Shown one piece after another: positions 31,441-41,925 of a DNA stretch of 64,000 nt. A program made the position numbers and the translations under genes. Every line of letters begins with the position of its first letter. Within the stretch, counting starts at the first letter, position 1. The stretch is from Macrothele yani (taxonomy: Eukaryota > Arthropoda > Arachnida > Araneae > Macrothelidae), in the NCBI GenBank assembly GCA_039090855.1, contig CM077006.1, forward strand, positions 44,339,336 to 44,403,335, written 5' to 3'. The notes below the pieces were generated by a model, which was not told the origin of the DNA, ran no database searches, and saw only the letters and a list, made by a program, of their open reading frames with translations.

Positions 31441-32720
31441 GGTACAGACCTCCACTCGAGATAAAAACAAGTTAGTAAAAATATGCAATGCTTTGATTAT
31501 GATACGCTTTCCAACATACCGGAAATAATTACTCAAGTTATTACTCAACTTAGGAGAATAATAACTGTTGAAAAAATCTCGCTCTTGTGTCCTGACTTTT
31601 TTTTTTTTTTTTTTTTTGATTGGAGGTTTAACGACCACCGTCAGCAACTCAATGGGCTATAAGCAGTCGCCCATCCCTAATTTAAGCTCACTGGTTCCAG
31701 GGAAGGGAGAGAGATAGTGCCGTAAAACAAACACAACATCCATGCCTCACGGGATTCGAACCCGGACCCCTTTCGGACGAATGATAAAAGGCCATCTCTT
31801 AGACCACTGCGCCACCGGGCGGCTCCTGACTTTTGACCCCATTTCGATGATATTAAATACAACCGGTTCAGTATACCTCCGGAACAATATGATGGAGTTT
31901 TGTCGCAGTCGAAGCATTTTTGTCTTTTGTCGCAATCGAAGCATCCTGATCTTTGACCCCATTTCGTCCATTTTCAATAGGGTTCGTCCCCAGTGGTCTC
32001 CTACCACATACTAAAATTTCATCGAAATCCAACCATTTTTACGCAAGTTTTAATGCATAAGGGAAATGGAATGGATCCCGCTCCTATGCCTGACCTTTGA
32101 CCCCATTTTGTACATTTTCAATAGGGTTCGTTCCCAGTGGTCTCCTACCATGCACATACTGAAATTTCATCGAAATCCAACCATTTTTACGCAAGTTTCA
32201 ATGCATAAGGGCAATGGAATGGATCCCGCTCCTATGTCCTGACCTTTGACCCCATTTTGTACATTTTCAATAGGGTTCGTTCCCAGTGGTCTCCTACCAC
32301 ATACTAAAATTTCATCGAAATCCAACCATTTTTACGCAAGTTTTAATGCATAAGGGAAATGGAATGGATCCCGCTCCTATGTCCTGACCTTTGACCCCAT
32401 TTCGTCCATTTTCAATAGGGTTCGTTCCCAGTGGGCTCTTACCACATACTAAAATTTCATCGAAATCCAACCATTTTTACGCAAGTTTTAATGCATAAGG
32501 CCAATGGAATGGATCCCGCTCCTATGTCCTGACTTTTGACCCCATTTTGTACCTTTTCAATAGGATTCGTCTCCAGGTGGTCCCCCACCACATACTAAAA
32601 TTTCATTGAAATCGAACAATTTTTAAGTGAGTTATCGTGAGGACAGATGGATAGACAGACGGGCAAAGCTGGAGCATATACGTTTCTTCAACCTAAGGTT
32701 GGAAAGCGTAAAAAAGGGAG
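31440..32720 (+). repeat. 145-bp-unit dispersed element, copy A
   Basis: It has a head (TGATTATGATACGCTTTCCA, ACTCAAGTTATTACTC), then five units of about 145 bp anchored on GACCCCATTT (31,957; 32,101; 32,250; 32,395; 32,540), each with TTTCAATAGGGTTCGT and ATGGAATGGATCCCGCTCCT. It ends in a tail with GACAGACGGGCAAAGCTGGA, GCATATACG and GGTTGGAAAGCGTAAAAAA. A SINE-A interrupts the head. Head, units and tail recur in copies B and C, so this is one mobile or dispersed unit; the transposition class is unknown. Confidence 0.85.
31597..31823 (-). repeat. SINE-A inserted in copy A head
   Basis: Minus-strand SINE with poly-T on the left. TCCTGAC is duplicated at 31,590-31,596 and 31,824-31,830. In the other copies of the host element the interrupted word is intact, confirming the insertion. 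Confidence 0.92.
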
Positions 32721-32818
32721 GGTAAAATAAACCCTCAGAGGTTGTAGAGCAGAAATTAAAGTTCTCATTGTAATAACAGTGAAGTACATAAAAAAACCAG
32801 TTGTAGTGTTCTTTACTA

Positions 32819-33975
32819 TTAGGGGTATGCAAAAGTGTCAGCCGTTTTAAGGAGAAAAGAGACAGGAACAATCAGGAAACCAGTATTAGCATCAAATATG
32901 TTTTGCCATTTTTCAGGCAACAAATGAATGCCGCTGTGATAGAAAGGACTCTGGTTTTGAGCTGAGAAACGCAGTGACGAAATTTTCCACCTCTGGAACT
33001 GTGGTGAACCGCTGTTGGGCTAGGGCATGTTGCATACAGCGAAACAAATGAAAGTCTGAAGGTGCAATGTCCGGGGAGTAAGCCGGATGCGATAAAACCT
33101 TCCAGTGTAACTGTTAAACGGCTGATTTCGTGGAGGCACCGACATGTGGTCTGGCATGAATGGGCGGCGTCCTTTACCTGTCCATGGGCGTTTTTGCTCG
33201 ATTGTGGCATTCAGTTTCATCAACTGATCGCTATATCGTTGTGCAGTGATTGTTTCGCCCGGTTTCAACAGTTCGAAGTACAGGACTCCATGCATATCCC
33301 ACCACACGCACAACAGCACCTTTTCCCTGTGGATATCCTGTTTTCCAGTGGATGTTGATGGCTGGCCTGGGTCGACCCGAAATCGCTTGCGTACGAGGTT
33401 GTCGCAGTAGACCCATTTTTCATCCCCGGTGACAACCATCCACAAGAAATTCTTCTCTTGAAATCTCTTCAGCAACGACGTGCAGATGCCCAATCGTTGA
33501 CCAATATTACGCTCCGTTAAAGTATGCGAAACCCACTTACCAATCTTCTGGATCATCCCCAAGGCCTGTCCGTACCACCGTCGATTCAAACACTTTCAAA
33601 CGCTTTCGCCAGTTGCATGGTCGATTGTGTGGCACCCTCTTGCAATAGCGATTCCGACTCCTCGTCTGCGAGTTCCTACGGTCTACCTGCACGTGGCTTG
33701 TCTTCCAAGCTTAGATCACCTTTCTTAAACCTGGCAAACCATTCTCGATACATCCGCTCACCTATAGCAGTTTCGCCATACGCCAGACATATTGAACCGT
33801 ATGCTTCGCACGCACTTTTCCCTAAATTAAATATGAATAACAAAGAGTGCAGCAAATGAACTTTTTCGACCGCCATGCTTGGCTTCATGTACGAACTGAC
33901 AGCACGGGTCGCCGGCCGGTTAGTTTCTTACAGCGCCCGCTAGCGGGAGCGGCGGAAACTTTTGCATGCACCTAA
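32819..33975 (-). mobile_element. mariner transposon (family M2), uninterrupted copy
   Basis: Ends TTAGGGGTATGCAAAAGTGT and, inverted at the right, TTAGGTGCATGCAAAAGTTT. The left flank is TA and the right flank is TG, probably mutated. It shares end and protein sequence with 23,352-25,055 and serves as the empty-site reference for the SINE composite there. Confidence 0.9.
32870..33903 (-). pseudogene. mariner M2 transposase, frameshifted
   Basis: Starts near 33,888 with MKPSMAVEKVHLLHSLLF, then LGKSACEAYGSICLAYGE, YREWFARFKKGDLSLEDKPR, a stop, and other frames. The catalytic part reads VVTGDEKWVYCDN (first Asp intact), VLLCVWWDMHGVLYFELLKP and ATIEQKRPWTGKGRR; a small deletion before the second catalytic site shifts the frame (PFMPDHMSVPPRNQP). 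The third site, AYSPDIAPSDFHLF, is visible in the shifted frame. Better preserved than the copy at 23,352 but still non-functional. Confidence 0.88.
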
Positions 33976-34537
33976 TGTTTTCAACGTGTATATATGGCTT
34001 AGTGAACACCACATAAAGTTTATTCTTTTAAAGTATTTCACTTAAAGTGAAACAGGAGTCACTCAAGAAACTTCGAGAAAAAGGTTACTTACATTTCGTA
34101 TTTATTCAGCCAAAACTCCGTTGGCACTTCACTAATGCAGAACAACAACTCACTGTTCAACAGTATTATTAACTTAGTCCAATTAAAGTGAGTTAATAAA
34201 CAGAAAATTTGATTAATGAAAACTCCAATACTAAATTTATAACACCACCACTCGAGCACGCAAACTCGAGTAAACACAACTTCAATTGAACGCAGCTTCC
34301 ACGATTATAACATCACACCACCACACTTTTAGCTGCTGCTTCAACATTATATATCTCTAGTTCTTATCTTTCACATGCATACGTCACGCCCTCTGACCTC
34401 AGAATTTTTTGCCAACCTCATTCCGCGAGAAAAAAGATATAACGTTAAGGTTGAAAACACTAAAAGAGAATGAACTCAAACTTACATAGAGAAAGTAACT
34501 AAAAATGAAACTTTAATTTAGAGTATACGTCACATAA
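33976..34537. other. Gene-free AT-rich stretch
   Basis: Between the mariner and the 245-bp duplication. No features recognised. Confidence 0.4.
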
Positions 34538-35720
34538 TCTATCGAGAAAACAATAAATATGAAAGTTCAAAGTACGTATTATGCGATTCCTTGCGTAAGT
34601 TGTCAATTTTTAATAAACAAACAGGCTGTAAAAATGTGTACAGCTAATAGAAAAGTCTATAATGAAATAATAAACAAGTTAGTAAAATCATGCAATGCAT
34701 TGATTATGATACGCTTTCCAACATACCAGAAATCATTACTCAAGTTATGAAGATAATGGCTTTAGAATAATTCTCGCTCCTCTCTATCGAGAAAACAATA
34801 AATATGAAAGTTCAAAGTACGTATTATGCGATTCCTTGCGTAAGTTGTCAATTTTTAATAAACAAACAGGCTGTAAAAATGTGTACAGCTAATAGAAAAG
34901 TCTATAATGAAATAATAAACAAGTTAGTAAAATCATGCAATGCATTGATTATGATACGCTTTCCAACATACCAGAAATCATTACTCAAGTTATGAAAATA
35001 ATGGCTTTAGAATAATTCTCGCTCCTCTGACCCGACCTTTGACCCCATTTCGATTATATTCAACAGAACCGGTAAAGTATACTTCCGGAACAACATGATA
35101 AAGTTTTGGCTCAATCGAAGCATTTTAACGTAAGTTATTACGCATAAGGGCGATGGAATTTCGTCCAGTTTCAATAGGGTTCGTCCCCAGGTGGTCCCCT
35201 ACCACATACTAAAATTTCATTGAAATCGAACTATTTTTACGCACGTTATGACGCATAAGAGCACTGGAATGCATCCCGCTTCTATGTCCTGACCTTTGAC
35301 CCCACTTCACCCATTTTCAATACGGTTCGTCCCCACGTGGTCCCCTACCACATACTAAACTTCCATTGAAATCGAACCATATTTACGCAAGTTATGACGC
35401 ATAAAGGCAATGGAATGCATCCCGCTCCTATGTCCTGAAATTTGACCCCACTTAACCGATTTTCAACAGGGTTCGTCCCCAGGTGGTCCCCTACCATATC
35501 GAACCATATTTACGTAAGTTATGACGCATAAGGGCTATCGAATGAATCCCGCTCCTATGTCGTGACCTTTGACCCCATTAATCCCATTTTCAATAGGGTT
35601 TGTCCCCAGGTGGTCCCCTACCACATACTAAAATTTCTTCGAAATCGAACCATTTGTTCGCGAGTTATCGTGCGGACAGACGGGCAAAGCTGGAGCATAT
35701 ACGCTTTTTCAGTTCAACAC
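34538..35720 (+). repeat. 145-bp-unit dispersed element, copy B, with a recent 245-bp duplication in its head
   Basis: Same layout as copy A: head word GATTATGATACGCTTTCCAA, units anchored on GACCCCA from about 35,041, and a tail GACAGACGGGCAAAGCTGGA near 35,680. The head begins with two consecutive 245-bp segments (34,538-34,782 and 34,783-35,027) that differ at one seen position (GAAGATAA versus GAAAATAA). The identical 63-codon open frames inside them are not genes. Confidence 0.88.
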
Positions 35721-36180
35721 AATTTTATTAACAAGGTTGGGTTCAGGAGGCGAACATGGGCGTCCTGATACATATATTGTACGGTAAAATATACAAACGC
35801 TAAAATCTATGTACATTATATACAGCACGATGTATTGATTCACAAAGGAGCCTCGTGGTAAGGGGTGCAGACATTTTGCACAAGAACAATATAAGAGATT
35901 GTCGAAACATTTCGTCTCGGAGCATAAGTATATAAAAGTGCTGACAAATAACAGAAAGAAAATATTATAATGAAGCACTGTGTAAAAGGAGAACTGTAGA
36001 TGATTAAGTAAACAATGTGAAACCTAAGGCAAACAGAATTAGGATGTCTTAGTACTGGTAGAAACTATGATAGTCATAGAGAAGACATGTAAGACTATAT
36101 ACATTTGCACTGTATGGTGCATATTATTTTCACATTTGTTAGAAGATATAAGCTTTATGTTGAAGTTTGATTCCGGAAAC
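35721..36180. other. Gene-free stretch
   Basis: Right of copy B's tail. No recognised feature before the LINE fragment. Confidence 0.4.
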
Positions 36181-36234
36181 CAATGGTGAGCATGCACGTT
36201 GAACTAAAGTTCAACAGAGCTAGGAGCAACGAGG

Positions 36235-37373
36235 TCATAAACTATCGACAGTCAGTTGTAACGTCGCTGGCATGCCGGCGAACCAGGAGGCGGCTGGAGA
36301 CCAGGTGGAACGGAAATGTTGTTCTCTCTGTTGGGCAATGCCCACAAGGTTTTCTAGACGAAGTCTTGAGAGGAGACGATCCCGAAAGTGGCACAGCGGT
36401 ACCACAGAAGCTCGGTGGGTGGTATAAGGAGATGAGATATCTCGGCAGCGCTGATGAAATACGTAGTTGACGTGTTTCACTAGGATGAAAATATATGAGC
36501 AGATGGGTGGAAGCTTGACTGGCGGAGAGACCTGCAGGAGGAGTGTCTTATAGGCATCGAAAGGAAGATCAGTTGTGGCTGAACGTTGAGCAATGGAAAA
36601 TGCAAGATGGAGTAGTGGAAGAAGGATGACACAATGTAGATAGGCGGGAGAGACATCAGCTTCTTGAGAACAGAAGGGGCAAAGAGATGAGTCAAGAATG
36701 GTCATGCGGTGGAGGATGGATGGAACGGAAAGACGGCGGTGGAGAAAAAGCCAGTGAGTGTTTATTTCAAGAGGAGCTGAAAGAGGAGAAAGGGCGGCAG
36801 ACCAGACAGCGGTGAAATAAGATTGGGAGACATCAAAGATGTGGAGGGGATAAGGAGAGCGGGATTTTAATAGGAACCGATAGAGAACTGAGGTTGAAAA
36901 AGAGGAGAGTGGAAGTGTGGATCTGCCGACTGAAAGAAAGAAAGGAAGGGGAAGGGCTGCGGAAGGAACAAAGCTTAGGCCGGTGGGTGTTGCGAGATGA
37001 TGGAACTTAGCAATGATGGTAGAGAGTGGGGAGTCATAGACAGAGCGAGAGGAGGGTGAAAGAAGAAGATTTGGGGGGGGAGGCTGGCGTAGGGTCGCCA
37101 GGACAGATCTGAGGTTACAAGGTCTTTGACGGTTACAACTCCGACTCGGAGCCAAGAAGGATAGGCGAAGCATGGAAGATGTGGGGGGTGAAGAAGAGAG
37201 GAGAAGAACAGGGGTTCGGCAAGGAGTTCAGTGGTGGAATCGGGTGGGGATCGAGTGAGCGGGAGAGAGAGGAGAAAGGTAAGAGCAGGGGAAGGCGAGA
37301 GTGAGGGTTGGAAAGCGTAAAAAATGATTGCAGGGACAGTAATGAAAGGGTCAGAAACAATCTGTAAAAACAA
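36235..37373 (-). pseudogene. LINE ORF2 C-terminal fragment with zinc-knuckle-like motif
   Basis: A 312-codon minus-strand frame (37,173-36,235) contains TAVWSAALSPLSAPLEINTHWL, then LCPFCSQEADVSPAYLHCVI, a CxxC...HC arrangement like the cysteine-histidine motif after the RT of many non-LTR elements. It ends WFAGMPATLQLTVDSL. Upstream proline- and serine-rich frames (37,373-36,975) overlap in another phase. No RT catalytic box was seen, so it is a truncated end piece of a LINE family different from the RTE copies. Start codons are meaningless here. Confidence 0.6.
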
Positions 37374-37648
37374 GTCTTTTAAAAATGATTGGTTTTAAAT
37401 GTGACAAAGCTGAGTAGAAGTGAAAACATCGCATAAAAGGCAGAAAGATTACAGCAACAGCTGAATTTTGTCATGCCGAAGCGTAAACCAAATTTGATTT
37501 GCCGCCCATCGTGCACTGAAATGTTCTGTTAATGAATGTTTTGAAGGTGTTCATTCTAATTGAAGCCATGAACGAAGATGTATCGTGAAACGTAGACAAA
37601 CCTGCAGCTGTGCTTGTGAAACGTCAGTCGGAGAAAAGTTATCTGCAC

Positions 37649-37785
37649 TACCGTGAGGAACTCGATAGACTATAAAAAGTCACCCGTCGCTAATTTAGTG
37701 CCACTGGTTCCAGGGAAGAAAGAGAGCCAGTGCCGTAAGACAAACACACCTCATCTCGATTCGAACCCAGCACTCATGACCATAA
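37649..37785 (-). repeat. SINE-A fragment, diverged
   Basis: Contains AAAAAGTCACCCGTCGCTAA, CACTGGTTCCAGGGAAGAAA and an inverted B-box remnant GATTCGAACCC. Both ends are degraded. Confidence 0.7.
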
Positions 37786-38156
37786 CAGCTGGTGCCAAAG
37801 GGGGGCTTTTATTGTTTAAACCTTTTGAGGAAGCATTCTGATACTCATCATCGTGATGGCTCTTCCCAGTGATTAGTATGCAATAGTTTTGTTTTTTGAG
37901 GGAGGGTTATTTTCTTACCCTGATTTTACCTTTTCCTGCGTTCTTTTCTTAAGTTTTCCCAATATCTTTCAAATTCCATATTTCAAGATTCTTTCTAGCG
38001 CACCTGATTACAACATAACGCATACTCTGCATGCATATTTAAATCACCCTGATCAACCGTTGCTCTGTAACCTCTAGTTATTGTTTAAAAGTTTTATTTG
38101 CTGTCACAGCGATTTTTTAATTATAATAAAAAAAAGAAAATGTAAATATTATATAA

Positions 38157-38283
38157 AAATATTTTATTATTATTATATAATAATAATAAAATATTTGGTG
38201 TACATAATTATGATAACAAAATTTTTCGCCCTGCTCATCAAAATGGCGGGAATTGGAGGATAATGAATGCAATTCATTATCCT
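38157..38283. repeat. Two AT-rich perfect hairpins
   Basis: A roughly 42-bp perfect palindrome of TTATTATTATTATATAATAA type is centred near 38,178. A second hairpin, GGATAATGAAT-TGC-type loop-ATTCATTATCC, lies at 38,259-38,283 (11-bp stem, 3-base loop). No transposon end was found around them. Confidence 0.8.
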
Positions 38284-38394
38284 TAAAATGGCTACTGAAC
38301 TTCACTTCTGATAAATATGGATGCCCAGGTTACAATCCCCGACTCTGAAAATCTGGCGGGGTCCTGACCCCCTCCTCCTAGTTACGCCTATGGT

Positions 38395-38958
38395 TTGGAG
38401 AGATATCTGATAGTGAAATCCTGGAAAACGAGATTATAGAAGATGATGATGATCATGTGGATGCTGAAGTACCTTCTCATACGGAAGTGAATAATGCATG
38501 CAACATTTTAAGACGCTTTTTGGAAAATAATAATCATGTGGACTTCTCCGCATATTATAAACTGGAAAATCAGGTAACAAATTTATTAAATTCCGAAAAA
38601 AAAGTAATGCAAAATAACTGATTATTTTGCCAAGCCATGAATGTTACACCTAAAGTACTGTGCATATGTACTGGACTGTATTTTATCAAATTGTACGCTA
38701 TTATATGTACAGTACTGTACTGTATAACATTTTAAGTCGCTATGAAGCATCATTTAACTTAGTTTTTATCCGTTCTTTAAACGTTTTTTCCCTCACTACA
38801 TATTTATGTAGTTATACGTACTGTACTTGAGTTCGTACGTAAATGCATACGTATGTGAATTTATTTGGAAAGATCCCAGATACTAGAATATTCCGCTTAT
38901 TAGAATATTTTCTTATGACAAAAATGCTATTCAATTAAGCGGGTTCGACTGTATAAAT
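38395..38958 (+). pseudogene. Tigger/pogo-type transposon remnant (C terminus and right end)
   Basis: Plus-strand frames around 38,405-38,620 read EILENEIIEDDDDHVDAEVP then NACNILRRFLENNNHVDFSA, the acidic C-terminal region of Tigger-type transposases. The right border near 38,940-38,957 ends AAGCGGGTTCGACTGTA, like the ends of pogo/Tigger elements (inverted: CAGTCGAACC). Neither the catalytic core nor the left end was found. Just left of it, CCTAGTTACGCC at about 38,380 is a solo end of the GTAACTAGG family. Confidence 0.6.
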
Positions 38959-39297
38959 AAATGGTTTTTTCATGTGAAAAAACTGAACAAATAAGTAGAA
39001 ACGGAGACGAATAATGCGTCTCAGAATATTCCTATTTTTCAAGCGCATTCGCCTCCACAGCTGAAATAAAGTCATGTTTAACTGTAAAGGACTCCTCCCA
39101 CTCGACCATTTTTACATATCCTGCTTGTTATTCACGTCATAGTTGTTGTGCAATCAGCGGTTACGAGAGAAGCGTGAAAGGAAAATATTGCCTGTTTGGA
39201 ATCTGCGCGGAAATCAAGCGCAGAAGGAAATACGCTGCATGTGCGTTCAGTGATTTCGCTTCTTCCCAGCGCTTGCCATGTTAACTCTCGTGAAACA

Positions 39298-40014
39298 ATG
39301 ACAGCGAGCGGCTTCCCGAACTTCGAGTGCTTATGCGCTCTGCTGACAATCTGTTTTTCGATTGTAGCCGGTGTTGATGACTTCACTGAAAAATGTTTCA
39401 ACCTCGCTATTAACGGATGTTCTTGCGCCGATCTGGGAAGTGCAATTGGGATTACTTGTTACAATAACACGGACGCACCGAATCTTCCGAATTCGCTGAA
39501 ATCCATTTTCGGAACTCCAACTCTGCAATATGAAATTTCACTTCTACATTTTATTACTGTGCCTCCTCTGAGCATTCGTGGACTTAAGGTGTTTCGCCTC
39601 AACATAGACGGCTGGCTAACAACAGCAATGTCGGAGAATGCGTTTGATGGAGTGATAGAAATAGAAAGGATTCGGGTGCTTACGAGCAGTTTAACCAGGG
39701 TTCCAAATTTCACGGCAGTTTCACACCTGATAAAACAGATAAATGTTGACGATAGTCTTCTGAAAGAAATTAAAAATGAGTTCCAAAACATGCCTATGTT
39801 AGAACGACTCTCTCTTAGAAACAACACGATTGAGACAGTCAGTGCTGATGCCTTCAGTGGTAGCTCTGAGATTCAGTACTTGGATTTATCGTACAACAGT
39901 ATATCGTACCTTTCAGAAAATGTATTGGATGAGCTGAGAAATATGACGAAGTTAAGCCTTTCTTACAATAAATTGCATACTGTCCATGGATTATTCAAGA
40001 ATATCGGCTCAAAG
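39298..40014 (+). CDS. Secreted leucine-rich-repeat protein, first coding exon (paralog 2)
   Basis: I prefer the ATG at 39,298: MTASGFPNFECLCALLTICF is a good signal peptide, whereas the in-frame ATG at 39,196 adds 34 non-hydrophobic residues. The order is the same as in paralog 1: cysteine cluster (CFNLAINGCSCADLG, then GITC), spacer, then leucine-rich repeats (LERLSLRNNTIETV, IQYLDLSYNSISYL, MTKLSLSYNKLHTV). Codon 239 ends in AAG followed by GTAAAA, at the same residue and phase as paralog 1. Clearly homologous over the whole exon. Secreted or membrane-attached, function unknown. No downstream LRR exon was found before the window ends. Confidence 0.83.
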
Positions 40015-40016
40015 GT
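40015..40016 (+). promoter_or_regulatory. Splice donor of LRR exon (paralog 2)
   Basis: AAG|GTAAAA in phase 0, in the same place as in paralog 1. The open frame continues 14 codons into hydrophobic sequence, as expected for intron read-through. Confidence 0.7.
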
Positions 40017-40214
40017 AAAATTCCCGTTTTATATTTATTTAAAATCATTTGTGCGGTAGTTATGGAGATGTTTGTTTATGCTCGAAATTCCTATTACCCA
40101 CATTTTCTGAACCAGAAGTTATCCAGAAACTCCAGTAAAATATATATAAGCTAATCGAAAGGAAAAATTAGTACAAGCAATGATATATAAGCTAATCGAA
40201 AGCATATAAATATA

Positions 40215-40577
40215 GGGTACATTGTTAAAGAAATTGTGATAGGTTGCACCAAAAAGTGGTGCTACACTAGCTGCATCACTTTCTAAGAAAAGATGTACCA
40301 CTGTGTGGTGCAAACAAAACCCAACAACATGGTCAAACCGTGCACCATAATAAGTGTACAACCTTGCATCATAACGAGATGCAAAGTTGCATCATGTTGT
40401 CGGGTTTTGTTTTCACCAACATGGTGAAACCTTGCATCATAACGTGGTGCAAAATTGCACTATGTTGTTGCGTTGTGTTTGCACAACACAATGGTGTGTC
40501 TTTTCTCAGAAAGTGGTGCAGCTGGTGTAGCACCACTTTTGGGTGCAACCTGCCACAAAATTTTTAACAGTGTAACG
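40215..40577. mobile_element. Palindromic MITE, copy 2
   Basis: Long inverted arms. The left opens TACATTGTTAAAGAAATTGT and runs into GGTTGCACCAAAAAGTGGTG; the right closes with CACAAAATTTTTAACAGTGTA. Arms match over more than 130 bp with point differences (for example CTGCATCACTTTC against CTGCACCACTTTC). TA borders. It sits about 200 bp inside the presumed first intron of LRR paralog 2. Confidence 0.85.
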
Positions 40578-40938
40578 TACCCAAATTTCTCCTTCCCCCT
40601 CCCCCCCGCAGTTTTTTTTTATTGAGAAATTAGTGAACGCAGCAACGTAGGAAAAATGGATTTTAATATATTTAATCGTTATGTTGTAGTATAATATTTC
40701 GAATTCCAATAATGCGCACTATGCCTACAACAGCGGTTTGCTCTGTTTTCGCCAACCCTTTCACCAAATTCAAATTTTTTTCGCCAAATTTAATCTGAAG
40801 TTGCCAACATTTTTTCACTCTCCATTGTAAATATAAAAACCATGAAAACAAAATATTATAATAGTACAAAAACAATAGGTTATAGATTCTTTAAACAGCA
40901 AAATATTATGTTAAAGATCGTGAATCCCAATAGAAATA

Positions 40939-41925
40939 ATTCATCGTCATCATCATCATCATTGTCAACCATTATCAATCCACTGCTGGACGAAGGTCTC
41001 CCCAAGTTTTGCTCCACAACGGTCTGTCTTGTGCCAGTCTCCTCCATGTCACCCCCGCATGCTTTCGAATTTCATCCACCCATCTCCCATGTGGCCTTCT
41101 TCTGGGTCTTTTCCTGTTCCTTAGGAATCCTATCTAAAATTTCGGCTGTCCATCGATGGTCTGTCCTTCTGGCAGTATGTCCAGCCCATTGCCATTTCAG
41201 GGATTTTACTCTGATCATGATGTCTTCTACTCTTGTCATTTTTCTGATCCACCAGTTCCTCTTCTTATCTCTCCTTGTTACACCAAACATGCACCTCTCC
41301 ATGCTGCTTTGAGTTGTCTGCAGTCTTTGTATGTCTCTTTTAGTTAAGGTCCACGTCTCTGCACCGTACGTAAGCACTGGAAGGATGCATTGATCAAACA
41401 CTTTTCTTTTAAGACATAATGGCATATTGCTCTTGAAAATTATGCTGTTCCTTCCAAAAGCTCTCCAGGCAAGTTTTGTACGCCGATTAATTTCTTCATC
41501 AATGTGACCCTCACTTGATATCTGCTGTCCAAGATAAACGTACGTGTCTGTTATCTCCAGCTTTTCCCGATCAATCGATAAATCTTCATTTCTTGTAAAA
41601 GCATTGAACATCACCTTTGTCTTCTGAAAGTTCATTTTTAATCCCATTTCTTTACTCTTGTCAGTAAGTTCCTGGATCATACTCTGCAGCTCTGATGGGG
41701 TAGTTGAAAAAATGACTACGTCATCAGCAAAACGAAGGTAGGTTAGATAATCTCCACTAATCTTTATCCCTTTATTTTCCCAGCTCAGCGACTAAAAGAC
41801 ACCCTCCAATGTGGCATTAAAGAGCTTCGGAGGTATGGGGTCACCTTGTCTCACTCCCTTTCCAATTTTTATATGTGTTGTATTTTCAAACAGCCGAATC
41901 TTTGCACTTGCATTTTCATAGATGT
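40939..41925 (-). pseudogene. RTE-like LINE, 5'-truncated copy
   Basis: Minus-strand 3' part of the element at 9,011: a (CAT)n tail at 40,939, the conserved end, and an open frame (41,680-41,072) from MIQELTDKSKEMGLKMNFQK through YLGQQISSEG to RNWWIRKM. Upstream in another frame is the catalytic LRFADDVVIF (about 41,740). It breaks off near 41,925, typical 5' truncation during reverse transcription. Close in sequence to the right full-length copy. Confidence 0.9.

Noticed and set aside
34559..34995. Two identical 63-codon open frames
   Set aside because: Produced by a recent 245-bp duplication of non-coding repeat DNA; no domain, no codon signal.
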